Positions 41,893-51,898 of a stretch of DNA of 56,603 nt are shown here, in pieces (position 1 is the stretch's first letter; each line of letters begins with the position of its first letter). The notes under the pieces were generated by a model. That model was not told where the DNA came from and ran no database searches. It was given only the letters and a program-made list of their open reading frames with translations. The DNA is from Gemmatimonadota bacterium (GTDB lineage Bacteria > Gemmatimonadota > Gemmatimonadetes > Gemmatimonadales > Gemmatimonadaceae), in the NCBI GenBank assembly GCA_014192065.1, contig BJHH01000009.1, forward strand, positions 1 through 56,603, written 5' to 3'. Both the position numbers and the translations under genes were made by a program.

Positions 41893-42807
41893 ATGGCCGA
41901 TCCACGCGCGACCCGACCGGACCTCATGGACCCAGCCCTCGTAGCGGGGCTTGGTTCTATAGAGCTTGTGGCACGTCGCATTGTCGACGGCTTCATGCAG
42001 GGGCTGCATCGGTCACCCAGGAAGGGTTTTTCGGTGGAATTCGCCGACCATCGGGCCTACCAGCCTGGCGACGACCTGCGATTCATCGACTGGAAGGTGC
42101 TGGCGCGCACTGACCGTTGGCTGATGAAGATGAACACGGAGGACACCAACCTTCGCGCGACGGTCGTCCTCGACGTGAGTAAGTCCATGGAGTGGTCCGG
42201 GGCGCCTGGCCGGCTCACTAAAGCCGCCTATGCCGAGCGGCTCGCGGCGACCGTCGCCCTGTTGCTCCTGCGCCAGCGCGATTCGGTCGGCCTCATCCGG
42301 TTTGACAGCGAAGTACGCACCGTGATTCCACCGCGGGCCCGCACCATCCACTGGCACCGAATCGTGGGATCACTCATGGAGCCCGGAGCGGGTCTCGCCA
42401 GCGATGCGACGGGCGGACTGCTCGCCGCGGCGTCGCTCGTGACGCGCCCTGGGATGGTCATCCTGATTTCCGATCTGCTGATGGATCCGATCGAAGTGGC
42501 GGATGCGCTGAAGGTGCTTGCCGGCGCCGGCCACCACCTGACGGTGCTGCACATTATGGATCCTGCCGAGCGGGACCTCGGTGTGAACGCGATTGAAGCC
42601 GAGTTCCAGGACCCGGAATCCCTGCGGACGCTGGCGGCCACGGTGGCGGACGTGCGCGAGGCGTACAAGACCGCGGTGACCGAGACGATCGATGAGTGGC
42701 GCGAGCACCTGAGCGGCGCTGCGGCCAGCCATGAAATTGTGCTGACGGACCAACCATTCGGCATGCCGCTCCGGCGCGCCTTCATGAACCGACAGATCCT
42801 GCCGTGA
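41893..42807 (+). CDS. DUF58-domain protein
   Basis: 304 aa. The diagnostic DUF58 stretch FSVEFADHRAYQPGDDLRFIDWK is at about 46-68, followed by a von Willebrand A-like domain with a DVSKSMEW (D-x-S-x-S) metal site near 96. DUF58 proteins typically work with a MoxR AAA ATPase and Bat proteins in membrane or envelope assembly. Here the BatA-like gene follows with a 4-nt overlap (GTGA), but moxR is not adjacent. Confidence 0.93.
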   Translation: MADPRATRPDLMDPALVAGLGSIELVARRIVDGFMQGLHRSPRKGFSVEFADHRAYQPGDDLRFIDWKVLARTDRWLMKMNTEDTNLRATVVLDVSKSMEWSGAPGRLTKAAYAERLAATVALLLLRQRDSVGLIRFDSEVRTVIPPRARTIHWHRIVGSLMEPGAGLASDATGGLLAAASLVTRPGMVILISDLLMDPIEVADALKVLAGAGHHLTVLHIMDPAERDLGVNAIEAEFQDPESLRTLAATVADVREAYKTAVTETIDEWREHLSGAAASHEIVLTDQPFGMPLRRAFMNRQILP

Positions 42808-44621
42808 GTTTTCTCGCTCCCTTCGCGCTGCTGCTCGCCGGCGCCATCGCGATTCCGCTCGCACTCCACCTGCTCCGCCGCAAGTCTGGCGAGCACGTGG
42901 AGTTCCCAGCGCTTCAGTACCTGCTTCGGGCCCAGCGCGAGTTCTCGCGTACGCTCAAGCTGCGAAACCTGTTGCTGATGCTGATTCGCATCGCGATTGT
43001 GCTGGCGCTCGCGTTGGCGGCTGCGCGGCCCATTGGACAGATGATTGGCAGCGGCCATGCGCCGACCGCGCTCGCAGTCGTGCTCGACAACTCGTTGTCT
43101 ACGTCGATGGTGGTGAACGGTCAGCCCGTGCTCGCACGCCTCAAGGACGCGGCCAAGGCCGCGCTGGCGCGCGCCGGCAATGGCGACCGCGCCTGGCTCG
43201 TCACCGCCGACGGCAAGGTCGTGGGCGGTGACATGGAGGCGGTGCGAGACGCGGTCGATCGCACGGAAGCGTTTGCCGGTGCCGGCGACCTTGGCGGCGC
43301 CGTGTCGCGAGCCGTACAGCTCGTCGAGGCCTCGGGCATCCCCGCGCATCAGGTGGCGATTCTCACCGATGGTCAGGCGTCGGCGTGGACTGGCGTCTCT
43401 TCTCTTGATGGCGTCAGCACGACCGTCTTTGCGCCCGATGGTACGCCCCCACGCAATCGGGCGGTGGTCCGCGCGATTCCGGAACCGCCGCACTGGACGC
43501 CGCGCGGAACGATTCGCGCCACCACCACCGCCACCGACACGGCGACCTTTCGTGTGATGCTGGGCGGCAAGGCGACGGCCCGCGGCACGGCTGCGCCTGG
43601 CGCCGAAGTGGCGGTGCGGTTGCAGCCGGTCGAGCGGGGCTGGATCGCCGGTTCCGTAGAACTCGAACCTGACGAACTGCGTGGCGATGATGTGCGCTGG
43701 TTTGCCGCACACGTTGGGCCAGCGCCGGCCGTCGTGGCCGATGCAGGCGCGGGTCCATTTGCGCGCACGGCCGTCGACGCCCTCGTGCAAGAGGGCCGCG
43801 TGACGCGAGGCGCGGACGTCGTGATCGCGGGCGCAGAAGCCGCGCGCAAGCCAGCCGTGCTCTTCGCGCCGGCCGATCCGGTGCAACTGGGTGCGGCCAA
43901 CCGCGCATTGCAGCGCGCCGGCATTCCGTGGCGGTTTGGCGCCGCGCGCAGCGGCCCAGCCCCCGTGCGGGGAACCGGGCTCGACGGCGTTACCGCCACT
44001 CGGTGGTACGCGCTCGAGCCGGTCGCCGCGGGCGCCGATGCAGCCCCAGTGGACACGCTCGCCCGCGCGGGTGGCGATGCGTGGGCCGTCGCCGGCGACG
44101 GCTATGTGCTGATCGCCTCTCCGCTGACGGCGGAGGCGACCGATCTGCCGCTCCGGGCCGCGTGGGTGCCGTGGATTGGCACCGCGATTTCCGATCGACT
44201 CGGCGGTGAGGCCGGTGCCGTCATCGAGGCCGCTCCGTCGGCACGAGTCGCGCGGCCGTCCTGGTCGCGAGAGCTTGAGTGGCCTGACGGGAGCGTGCAC
44301 GCGGTGATCGATGCGCAGATGCGCGCGCCGAACCGAGCAGGCGTCTACTTCTGGCGTCGTGGCACCGCCCGTGGGGGTGCGCTCGTCGTAAACGCCGAAG
44401 TCGTCGAGAGCGATTTGTCGCGCCTCACGCCGGCGAGCTTCTCGGCAAAGTTTTCCGGCGCACCGGTGTCGGTGCTCGGCGACGCGTCGCGTTGGACAGC
44501 CACCGTCTTCGCCGTCACTGGGCGCCGGGCGCTCGAAGGCACGTTCCTGCTCCTCGCGTTGCTCCTGCTCGCCGCCGAGGCCGCAGTGACGCGGGCCGTC
44601 CCTGAAGGCGACGGCGACTAG
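42804..44621 (+). CDS. BatA-like membrane protein with vWA domain
   Basis: 605 aa from GTG 42804. The N-terminus FLAPFALLLAGAIAIPLALHLLRRKSGEHVEFPAL is the BatA signature, followed by a second helix (LRNLLLMLIRIAIVLALALAAARP). A vWA domain begins at VLDNSLSTSM (D-x-S-x-S). The long remainder (about 190-570) is Ala/Gly/Asp-rich and probably periplasmic, ending in a last helix (GTFLLLALLLLAAEAAV). It likely pairs with the upstream DUF58 protein. Function remains unproven in the family. Confidence 0.88.
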   Translation: MSFLAPFALLLAGAIAIPLALHLLRRKSGEHVEFPALQYLLRAQREFSRTLKLRNLLLMLIRIAIVLALALAAARPIGQMIGSGHAPTALAVVLDNSLSTSMVVNGQPVLARLKDAAKAALARAGNGDRAWLVTADGKVVGGDMEAVRDAVDRTEAFAGAGDLGGAVSRAVQLVEASGIPAHQVAILTDGQASAWTGVSSLDGVSTTVFAPDGTPPRNRAVVRAIPEPPHWTPRGTIRATTTATDTATFRVMLGGKATARGTAAPGAEVAVRLQPVERGWIAGSVELEPDELRGDDVRWFAAHVGPAPAVVADAGAGPFARTAVDALVQEGRVTRGADVVIAGAEAARKPAVLFAPADPVQLGAANRALQRAGIPWRFGAARSGPAPVRGTGLDGVTATRWYALEPVAAGADAAPVDTLARAGGDAWAVAGDGYVLIASPLTAEATDLPLRAAWVPWIGTAISDRLGGEAGAVIEAAPSARVARPSWSRELEWPDGSVHAVIDAQMRAPNRAGVYFWRRGTARGGALVVNAEVVESDLSRLTPASFSAKFSGAPVSVLGDASRWTATVFAVTGRRALEGTFLLLALLLLAAEAAVTRAVPEGDGD

Positions 44622-44635
44622 GTGAGGTTCTAACG

Positions 44636-47600
44636 GTGGCGCTGCCCGCGCTCCTCGAACGGATCGCGGCTCTTCCGGCGTTTACGCGGCTGACGGCGAC
44701 GCTTCCGGTGCGCACCGGTTCGATGCGTGTGGCGGGATTGCCCGGTTCGTCTGACGCGGTACTGGTCGCTGCGCTCAGCGAACGACAACCCACGCGAATG
44801 ATCGTGGTGCTGACCGACCACGTCGCCGAAGCCGAGCGATGGTTGGCGGACCTCAATTCCGTGCTCGGCGCCGAGGGCGTTGCACTCTATCCGCCGCGTG
44901 AAGGGTTCGGTGAACTCGAGCCGCACGCCGAAGTCGCCGGTGAGCGGATCGAGACGCTCTCGCGGCTTTCAGGCGGCGCGATTCGGATTCTGGTCACCAC
45001 CGCGCGGGCGACGCTGGAGCGCACGCGGCTGCCACGTGCTCTCGCCACCGCACGCCTCGAGGTGACGCGTGGCGACACGAAGCGCATCGAGGAGCTGGCG
45101 GCGCACCTCGACCGCGTGGGGTTTGAGCGCACCCAACTCGTCGAGGATGTCGCGCAGTACGCGATCCGCGGCGGCATCGTCGACATCTACGGGTTCGGGA
45201 TGGCGCAACCGATGCGCCTCGAGTTTTTCGGCGACGAGATTTCCGAAATCCGGCCCTTCGACCTGCTTACCCAGCGGTCGAGCGGGGCGGTGGAACGCTT
45301 GGTGATTCTCCCCGTCGAGTCGGTCGGCTCCGATGACGACGCCACCGAAGACACGCGTACGTCGCTGCCCGCGCTCTGGCCGCCGGAGACGCTGGTGGTG
45401 CGGGCCGACGGGGCACGCCTGCGGCCCGAACTCGTGCGGACGTGGGAAGAGGCGCTGCATCACGCCGAACTCGCCCGCCGCCGCGGCGAGGAGGTCGTCA
45501 CGCGCGACACGCTGTTCGAGAACCCTGAACGCACGCTCAGCAGACTCAAGGCATTCCCAACGGTGGAACTCGTTGGCGAGGGCTCGGCCGACACGCAGGA
45601 GACGCCGCCGCAAGGCGCATCTGAGATCGTCCGCTTTCCGCTGCAGCGCCCCGAAGCGATCGATCGCGACATGCCGCGGCTCTCGTCGATCGTGCGCGAC
45701 GGAATGAGTACGATCATCCTCTGCGACAATGCCGGTCAGGCGGAGCGGCTCGACGAACTGCTCACGGTGGGCACCGGGGGCTTTGCGTCGCCGTCGCCCG
45801 CGGGAATCGTGATCGGTGTGCTCGGTGGTGGGTTTGTGGTGCCGCCGACTGGCGACGACCGCGCGACAGGGCTGCGGGTCCTCACCGACCACGAGATCTT
45901 CCGGCGCGAGCGCCGGATGCGTCGCACGCGCAAATACGCCGCCGGCACTTCACTCGAATCCATTACGGCGCTCCAGATTGGCGACTACGTCGTGCACCTC
46001 GAGCATGGCGTTGGCATTTACCGTGGGATGAACACCATTTTCTCGGGCGAGTCCACCCTCGAGGCCATCGTCATCGAGTATGAAGGCGGCGACCGGCTCA
46101 ACGTGCCGCTCTACCGCCTCGACCAGATCGAGCGGTACCGCGCGGCGGCCGACGTCTCGCCAGATGCGCCGCCACCACGCCTGCACAAGCTGGGTGGCAA
46201 GAAGTGGACGCAGCAGCGCGACCATACGCGCCACGCGATTCAGGAGATGACGGTCGAGCTCCTGGATCTGTATGCGAGGCGCAAGATCGCCAGCCGGCCA
46301 CCGCACGTGCCCGACGGTGCTTGGCAGCGGCAGCTGGAGTCGAGCTTTCTCTTCGAGGACACGCCCGACCAGATCAAGGCAACCGACGACGTGAAACGCG
46401 ACATGGAAGCGTCGAGGCCAATGGATCGCCTGCTCGTCGGCGACGTCGGCTACGGCAAGACGGAGATTGCGGTGCGGGCTGCGTTCAAGGCTTTGCAGGG
46501 TCAGCGGCAGGTGGCAGTGCTCGTCCCGACGACGGTGCTCGCTGAACAACATCGACGGACCTTCGGCGAACGGTTTGCCGATTTTCCAGTACGGGTCGGT
46601 GTGTTGAGCCGATTCGCGGGGCCGAAGGAAACGGCGCGCGTGCTCGCCGAGGTGAAGGACGGCACGATCGACGTCGTGATTGGCACGCACCGGTTGCTCT
46701 CGCCGGACGTGGAGTTCAAGGCGCTTGGGTTGATTATCGTGGACGAAGAGCACCGGTTCGGTGTGAAGCACAAAGAGCGGCTCAAACAGCTTCGGCTCGA
46801 GACGGACGTGCTCACGCTGACGGCCACACCCATCCCGCGTACGCTGCACATTTCGCTCGCCGGTCTCCGCGATATGACGCTCATGCGGACACCGCCGCGC
46901 GACCGATCGCCGGTGCTCACCTTCGTGGAGCCGTGGGACGACGGGCTGCTGGAGGAAGGGATCACCCGCGAACTCGACCGTGGCGGTCAGGTGTTCGTGG
47001 TGCACAATCGCATTGAGACGATCGAGGCGATCGCGGACCATATGCGACGCCTCGTGCCGCGGGCACGGGTCGACGTAGGGCACGGACAGCTTCCCGTGCG
47101 CGAACTCGAGCGCGTGATGACGCGGTTCGTGACCGGCGAAACCGACGTGTTGGTCTCAACGCTGATCGTCGAAAGCGGACTCGATGTGCCCAACGCCAAC
47201 ACCATGTTCGTCAGCCGCGCTGACCACCTCGGCCTGGCCCAACTCTACCAGTTGCGCGGTCGGGTCGGGCGATCGCACCGTCGCGCGTACTGCTACCTCA
47301 TGGTGCCGGACACCGTGGACGAAAACGCGGAACGCCGGCTCAAAGTGCTCGAGCACCACACAGAGCTTGGGGCGGGGTACAGCATCGCGCTCAAGGATCT
47401 CGAGATGCGTGGTGCCGGCAATCTGCTCGGTCCGGAGCAGTCGGGATTCGTGCACGCCGTCGGTTTCGACCTCTACCTCCGGATGCTCGAGGAGACGGTC
47501 GGACGGATCAAGCGCGGAGACACCGCGCCGCCACCCCCGCCGGCCGACGTGTCGCTCGATCTGCCCGCGTACCTGCCGGACGACTACATCGAAAGTGCGG

Positions 47601-47977
47601 CGGCCAAGCTTGATGTCTACCGCCGGCTCACCACCGTAGCGGGCCCCGGTGCGATCGCCGAGGTTCGCGCCGAGGTTCGCGACCGGTTCGGACCGCTGCC
47701 GCCAGAGGCGGACCGGTACTTTGCGCTGGCGGCCCTCAGGCATCTGGGCGGGCCGCTGGGAATCGAGGGGATGCTGGTGCGCGGGGACGAGGCTCGTGTT
47801 AACTTCTCCCCTGATGCGCTACCGCGCCTGAAACCGCTGTCGGCCGCCTTTCGGGAGGTCCAGTTTCAGGTGGATGTGCGGCGAGTTCAGCCGCTGTCAT
47901 TGAAGCTGACACGACTCGGCGGCTCTCCGATACTGGACGGATTGCTCCACGCACTGAAAACGATCGCGACCGTCTGA
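44636..47977 (+). CDS. mfd: Transcription-repair coupling factor Mfd
   Basis: 1113 aa from GTG 44636, with GGTGAGG 8 nt upstream. Mfd removes stalled RNA polymerase from damaged DNA and recruits UvrA. Seen: an N-terminal UvrB-like region (YPPREGFGELEPHAE; RGGIVDIYGFG), the RNA polymerase interaction domain (LQIGDYVVHLEHGVGIYRG), the translocase with GDVGYGKTE (Walker A), VDEEHRFGVKHKERLK, TATPIPRTLH, and QLRGRVGRS, and a C-terminal domain. It starts 14 bp after the BatA-like gene. uvrA lies elsewhere in the window (15552-18368). Confidence 0.98.
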   Translation: MALPALLERIAALPAFTRLTATLPVRTGSMRVAGLPGSSDAVLVAALSERQPTRMIVVLTDHVAEAERWLADLNSVLGAEGVALYPPREGFGELEPHAEVAGERIETLSRLSGGAIRILVTTARATLERTRLPRALATARLEVTRGDTKRIEELAAHLDRVGFERTQLVEDVAQYAIRGGIVDIYGFGMAQPMRLEFFGDEISEIRPFDLLTQRSSGAVERLVILPVESVGSDDDATEDTRTSLPALWPPETLVVRADGARLRPELVRTWEEALHHAELARRRGEEVVTRDTLFENPERTLSRLKAFPTVELVGEGSADTQETPPQGASEIVRFPLQRPEAIDRDMPRLSSIVRDGMSTIILCDNAGQAERLDELLTVGTGGFASPSPAGIVIGVLGGGFVVPPTGDDRATGLRVLTDHEIFRRERRMRRTRKYAAGTSLESITALQIGDYVVHLEHGVGIYRGMNTIFSGESTLEAIVIEYEGGDRLNVPLYRLDQIERYRAAADVSPDAPPPRLHKLGGKKWTQQRDHTRHAIQEMTVELLDLYARRKIASRPPHVPDGAWQRQLESSFLFEDTPDQIKATDDVKRDMEASRPMDRLLVGDVGYGKTEIAVRAAFKALQGQRQVAVLVPTTVLAEQHRRTFGERFADFPVRVGVLSRFAGPKETARVLAEVKDGTIDVVIGTHRLLSPDVEFKALGLIIVDEEHRFGVKHKERLKQLRLETDVLTLTATPIPRTLHISLAGLRDMTLMRTPPRDRSPVLTFVEPWDDGLLEEGITRELDRGGQVFVVHNRIETIEAIADHMRRLVPRARVDVGHGQLPVRELERVMTRFVTGETDVLVSTLIVESGLDVPNANTMFVSRADHLGLAQLYQLRGRVGRSHRRAYCYLMVPDTVDENAERRLKVLEHHTELGAGYSIALKDLEMRGAGNLLGPEQSGFVHAVGFDLYLRMLEETVGRIKRGDTAPPPPPADVSLDLPAYLPDDYIESAAAKLDVYRRLTTVAGPGAIAEVRAEVRDRFGPLPPEADRYFALAALRHLGGPLGIEGMLVRGDEARVNFSPDALPRLKPLSAAFREVQFQVDVRRVQPLSLKLTRLGGSPILDGLLHALKTIATV

Positions 47978-48013
47978 GGTCGAACACTGCCCCTCCACTC
48001 AACCCACCGCTCC

Positions 48014-49513
48014 ATGCCCCGTCGCCCGGCTGCGCTCGCATTCCTTGCCCTGTCCTTCATTGGATGTGGGGCCCTGACCAGTCACTCGGACGTCGCTGCC
48101 CGCGCCGGTTCGCAGGAACTGTCGTCCGCCAAGCTGGCCGAGATGATGGCAGCCGCACAGATGCCGCCGCGCAAGGATCTGGGCCTCGCGGTCGCCAACC
48201 TCTGGGTGAACTACCAGCTGTTGGCGCAGGCCGGTGCGAAGTCCGACACGATGGCCACAGACCAGGTCGCGGACGAAGCGATGTGGGCGCAGATCGCGCA
48301 GACGAGGCTCCGGAAGTTCCAGATCGAAATGCAGAAGGGGTTCGTGGACCCGGATCCGGCGTCATTCGAGAAGGCCTACGAAAACGGCGAAGGCTTCCTC
48401 GTCGCGCAGCACATCCTGATCGCAGCCGACTCGTCGCCCGCCAAGGTGGCGGCGGCGAAGCTCAGCGCGGATAACATTCGCAAGCAACTGACCTCGGCGA
48501 ACTTCGGCGCAATGGCCAAGCGGCACAGCGCCGATCCGGGCTCGAAGGACAACGGCGGCGAGTACGTGTTCCCGGCTGGCCAGATGGTGGCCGAGTTCGA
48601 GCAGGGGACGCGCGCACTCAAGCCGGGCGACATCTCGCAGCCAATCAAGACGCAGTTCGGCTTCCATATCATCCGCCGCGAGACGTACGCGGAGGCCAAG
48701 TCGAAGTGGGACTCGACCTTTGTGTCGTCGTCGAAGCAGCGCGCCGAGAGCCTCTACATCGCTGGCATGGACAAGGCGTCGAAGATCACGGTCAAAGACG
48801 GTGCGGCCAAGACGGTGAAGGCGATCGCGGAGGACGTGGACTCGTACCGCGACGACAAGACCGTGCTGGCGACTTCAAAGTCGTTCGACCTGCGCGCCTC
48901 GCGCGTCGCACTCTGGATGGCGGCCTTCCCGGCGCAAATGCAGATCCGTCGCCAGCTGCAGCAGGCGCCCGACTCGGCAATGCCCGACTTCCTCAAGAAC
49001 CTGATGCGCAATGAGTTGATGCTGAAGGCGGCGGATAGCGCGAAAGTCGTCGTGGATTCGGCAGAGCTCACACAGATTCGCATGGCGTTCCGGCAGTCGG
49101 TGCAGAATGCGATGGGCAGCCTCGGCCTGCTGCCGTCGCAGCTCGCTGACAGCGCGAAGTCCAATGCCGAAAAGGCCACGCTCGGCGCCGCACGCGTGGA
49201 TGCCTATATGGCGAAGCTCCTCAAGAACGAGGCGCAGTTTGTCGACGTGTCCGAGCCGCTCTCGTTGGCACTCCGGCGGAAGTACACCGCGAAGGTGACG
49301 GTGGGAGGCATCGACAAGGCCGTGACGCAGGTGACCGAGGCCAAGGCCAAGGCCGACTCGCTCGCCAATGTCGACATGCCGACCTCCGACGTGCCGATGC
49401 CGGGCGCTGGGACACCGCCTGCGTCGATCTCCAAGGAGCAGATGGACGCGATGATCAAGCAGGCCGAAGAAGAAGCGAAGAAGGGTGCGGCCGCCGGCTC
49501 CAAGAAGCCGTGA
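48014..49513 (+). CDS. Parvulin-type peptidyl-prolyl isomerase lipoprotein
   Basis: 499 aa. The N-terminal signal ends in the lipobox-like FIGCG (C18), so it is probably a lipoprotein. A PpiC/parvulin domain lies at about 128-220: AQHILIAADSSPAKV, FGAMAKRHSADPGSKDNGGEYVFPAGQMV and FGFHIIRRE. The remaining helical segments and a Lys/Glu-rich C-terminus resemble SurA-like chaperone arms. It likely assists folding of envelope proteins. It ends with a TGATG-type overlap with the second chaperone gene. Confidence 0.9.
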   Translation: MPRRPAALAFLALSFIGCGALTSHSDVAARAGSQELSSAKLAEMMAAAQMPPRKDLGLAVANLWVNYQLLAQAGAKSDTMATDQVADEAMWAQIAQTRLRKFQIEMQKGFVDPDPASFEKAYENGEGFLVAQHILIAADSSPAKVAAAKLSADNIRKQLTSANFGAMAKRHSADPGSKDNGGEYVFPAGQMVAEFEQGTRALKPGDISQPIKTQFGFHIIRRETYAEAKSKWDSTFVSSSKQRAESLYIAGMDKASKITVKDGAAKTVKAIAEDVDSYRDDKTVLATSKSFDLRASRVALWMAAFPAQMQIRRQLQQAPDSAMPDFLKNLMRNELMLKAADSAKVVVDSAELTQIRMAFRQSVQNAMGSLGLLPSQLADSAKSNAEKATLGAARVDAYMAKLLKNEAQFVDVSEPLSLALRRKYTAKVTVGGIDKAVTQVTEAKAKADSLANVDMPTSDVPMPGAGTPPASISKEQMDAMIKQAEEEAKKGAAAGSKKP

Positions 49514-50952
49514 TGCTCACCGGGCGTACCGCAGGTCGGATGACCACGATCCTCGTGATCGCGGCCTGCGGCCTCGCGCCCATTCGGCAGTCGCTCGCGC
49601 AGGGCGGACCCCCGGTACCCGCGGCTCCGCAGGCTGTACCGTCGGTTCAGGCAGCTGACGTGCGTGGCGTACCGATCGATCGAATTGTGGCCGTCGTCGG
49701 CGGGCGACCGATCCTGCTCAGCGAAGTGATCGAGGAGGTCAACACGTTGCGTGCGCAGGGGCAGGCGATTCCGCAGGACTCGCTCGGCCAGCTCGCGATG
49801 ATGAAGCGCGTCATCAACGATATCGTAGACAATGAAGTGGTCGTAGCGGTAGCCAAGCAGTACAAGGCCGATGTCACGGACGAGGACGTCGCCAAGGGTG
49901 TCGACGACCGCTACAACGAAGTCCGCAAAAACTTTAAGTCGGAACCCGAGTTTCGCGAAGCAATCAAGCGCGAAGGGTTCGGCACGCCGGAAGACTACCG
50001 ACGGACGCTGCGCGAGCAGGGCAAGAAGTACCGGCTCCAGCAACTCGGCTACGATTCGCTGCGCGCCCACGGCCGCCTCTCGGCGCCGGTGCAGGTGACC
50101 GAAGATGAGGTGAACAAGGCGTTCGATGCGTCGAAGGACAAGCTGCCCAAGCGGCCGGCGACCCTCGCGTTCCGGCAGATCGTGGTGGCGCCGCACGCGT
50201 CGCTGGCGGCGAAGGCCTTGGCGCGCGCCAAGGCCGAATCGCTGCTCGTCGAGCTGCAGGCGGGAGCCGATTTTGCCACCGTCGCTCGGCGTGAGTCGAT
50301 GGATCCGGGCTCGAAGGAGCTTGGTGGCGATCTGGGCTGGGCGCGACGTGGGAGTGGTTTCGTGCCCGAGTTCGAGCGCGCGATCTTTTCGCTGCCGCCC
50401 GGGCAGTTGAGCCCAGTGGTGGAGACCAGTTTCGGCTTCCACGTGATCAAGGTCGATCGCATTCAGCCAGCCGAGGTGAAGTCGCGGCACATTCTCGTCG
50501 CGCCCAAACTCGATACGTCGGACGTGACCGTCGCGCGCTTGGTCGCAGACACCGTGCTCCAGAAATGGAGCGCTGGCACGCCATTCGATTCGCTCGTAGT
50601 GCGCTATCACGATCCGGCCGAAGAACGCAGTGTGCCAGACGGGATCGCCGTGGATTCCCTGCCGGAGATGTACAAGGCCGCGGTCGAAGGCGTCGCAGCC
50701 AAGGGGTTTAGCAAGCCTTTCGAAATTCCGGATTCGCGCGCGGGCCAGCCCAAGATCGGCATCGTGCAGGTGCTGGAGCGCAAGGAAGGCGGCGATTTCA
50801 CGGTCGCCGACCTGAAGACGCGCATCCGCAGCCAGTTGGTGCAGGAAAAACAGATTCGCCGAATGCTCGACCAGCTCCGCCGCGAGAACTATGTCCGCGT
50901 GCTGTTCGACGAGCCGGCCGCTGCGCCCGCGCCGCCCAAGCGCGTCCCGTAA
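49510..50952 (+). CDS. surA: SurA-like periplasmic chaperone with two parvulin domains
   Basis: 480 aa from GTG 49510 (ATG 49513 possible). A signal peptide ends near SLAQG (31). The SurA N-domain starts with IDRIVAVVGGRPILLSEVIEEV, continues with long helices to about 210, then parvulin domain one (LAFRQIVVAP through FGFHVIKVD, about 218-317) and a more diverged second domain (SRHILVAPKLD onward). It should chaperone outer-membrane proteins. Gene order ppiC-surA-pdxA recalls the surA-pdxA pairing in E. coli. Symbol is by domain layout, not by search. Confidence 0.9.
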   Translation: MMLTGRTAGRMTTILVIAACGLAPIRQSLAQGGPPVPAAPQAVPSVQAADVRGVPIDRIVAVVGGRPILLSEVIEEVNTLRAQGQAIPQDSLGQLAMMKRVINDIVDNEVVVAVAKQYKADVTDEDVAKGVDDRYNEVRKNFKSEPEFREAIKREGFGTPEDYRRTLREQGKKYRLQQLGYDSLRAHGRLSAPVQVTEDEVNKAFDASKDKLPKRPATLAFRQIVVAPHASLAAKALARAKAESLLVELQAGADFATVARRESMDPGSKELGGDLGWARRGSGFVPEFERAIFSLPPGQLSPVVETSFGFHVIKVDRIQPAEVKSRHILVAPKLDTSDVTVARLVADTVLQKWSAGTPFDSLVVRYHDPAEERSVPDGIAVDSLPEMYKAAVEGVAAKGFSKPFEIPDSRAGQPKIGIVQVLERKEGGDFTVADLKTRIRSQLVQEKQIRRMLDQLRRENYVRVLFDEPAAAPAPPKRVP

Positions 50953-50972
50953 CGCGTCTCGTAGTGAGTCCG

Positions 50973-51857
50973 ATGGCACGCCGCACGCGTCTCGCTCTCA
51001 CGCTCGGTGACCCGCGCGGCATCGGGCCGGAGATCGTCGCGAAGGCACTCGCCGATCCGCGGGTGCGCGACGCGATCAAGGCCACCGTCATCGGCCCGTC
51101 CGGCACCGAGGTCGCGGCCGATCTCGCCGTGGGGTCGTGGTCCGGCAGCGGTTCGGCTGCCGACGCCGGACGACTCGCCGGCCTCGCGATCGAGCGTGCC
51201 GTGCAACTCGCGAACTCCGGTGCGGTGCAGGGCATCGTGACGGCACCCATCGACAAGCACGCGCTGCTGGCCGGAGGCTACGACTTTCCAGGCCATACGG
51301 AAATGCTCGCCTCGCTCATGGGCGCGAAAACCGCGATGATGCTCGCGTCGGACCGACTCCGTGTGGTGCTCGCGACGACGCACATCGCATTGCGCGACGT
51401 GCCACGCGCCGTCACCATGAGCGCGATCGCAGACGCGGCCCGTATTACCAAGGCCGGCTTGCGTGACTGGTTCGCGATCGCGGAGCCGCGCATCGCGCTG
51501 TGCGCGATGAATCCCCACGCCGGCGACGGCGGCCGGTTCGGCACCGAAGACGACGAAATCCTCGCCCCTGCGGCGCGCGCGGCGGGTATCGCCGGCCCCT
51601 TTCCCGCGGATACGGTGTTTGTCCGCGCGATGCGTGGCGAGTTTGATGCGGTCATCGCGCCATATCACGATGTGGGGATGACCGCGATCAAGGTGGCGAG
51701 CTTTGGGCATGCCGTGAACGTGACGCTTGGGTTGCCGTTCCCGCGGACGAGCCCGGACCATGGGACCGCGATGGACATTGCCGGGCAGGGCATCGCGAGT
51801 CCGGAGTCACTGATTGCGGCGATCCTCCTCTGCGCGCGGGTCGCCGCTCGGCAGTAG
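50973..51857 (+). CDS. pdxA: 4-hydroxythreonine-4-phosphate dehydrogenase PdxA
   Basis: 294 aa from ATG 50973; GTG 50964 is an in-frame alternative. PdxA oxidises 4-phosphohydroxy-threonine in vitamin B6 synthesis. Motifs: LTLGDPRGIGPEI at the start, VTAPIDKHAL, FPGHTEMLA (metal His), TTHIALRDVP, MNPHAGDGGRFGTED (metal His) and PYHDVGMTAIK (metal His). It follows the SurA-like gene by about 20 bp and closes the operon. Confidence 0.96.
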   Translation: MARRTRLALTLGDPRGIGPEIVAKALADPRVRDAIKATVIGPSGTEVAADLAVGSWSGSGSAADAGRLAGLAIERAVQLANSGAVQGIVTAPIDKHALLAGGYDFPGHTEMLASLMGAKTAMMLASDRLRVVLATTHIALRDVPRAVTMSAIADAARITKAGLRDWFAIAEPRIALCAMNPHAGDGGRFGTEDDEILAPAARAAGIAGPFPADTVFVRAMRGEFDAVIAPYHDVGMTAIKVASFGHAVNVTLGLPFPRTSPDHGTAMDIAGQGIASPESLIAAILLCARVAARQ

Positions 51858-51898
51858 ACGGTCTACACGACGCGCGTCGGCGGTCGACAGCGCGCGGG

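Noticed and set aside
42228-44300. 690-codon minus-strand ORF opposite the DUF58 and BatA genes
   Set aside because: Its translation is Arg/His/Gly-rich without domains, and the plus strand carries two recognisable overlapping genes.
45950-47083. 377-codon minus-strand ORF opposite mfd
   Set aside because: It is antisense to the conserved translocase motifs of mfd and has no own start context.
49204-50979. 591-codon minus-strand ORF opposite the SurA-like gene
   Set aside because: It has shadow-frame composition, while the plus strand has a signal peptide and parvulin domains.
51854-51879. Short palindromes GTAGACGGTCTAC and CGACGCGCGTCG as a terminator between pdxA and the CNNM gene
   Set aside because: They have one-base or zero-length loops, so they cannot form useful hairpins; at this GC content they may be chance.
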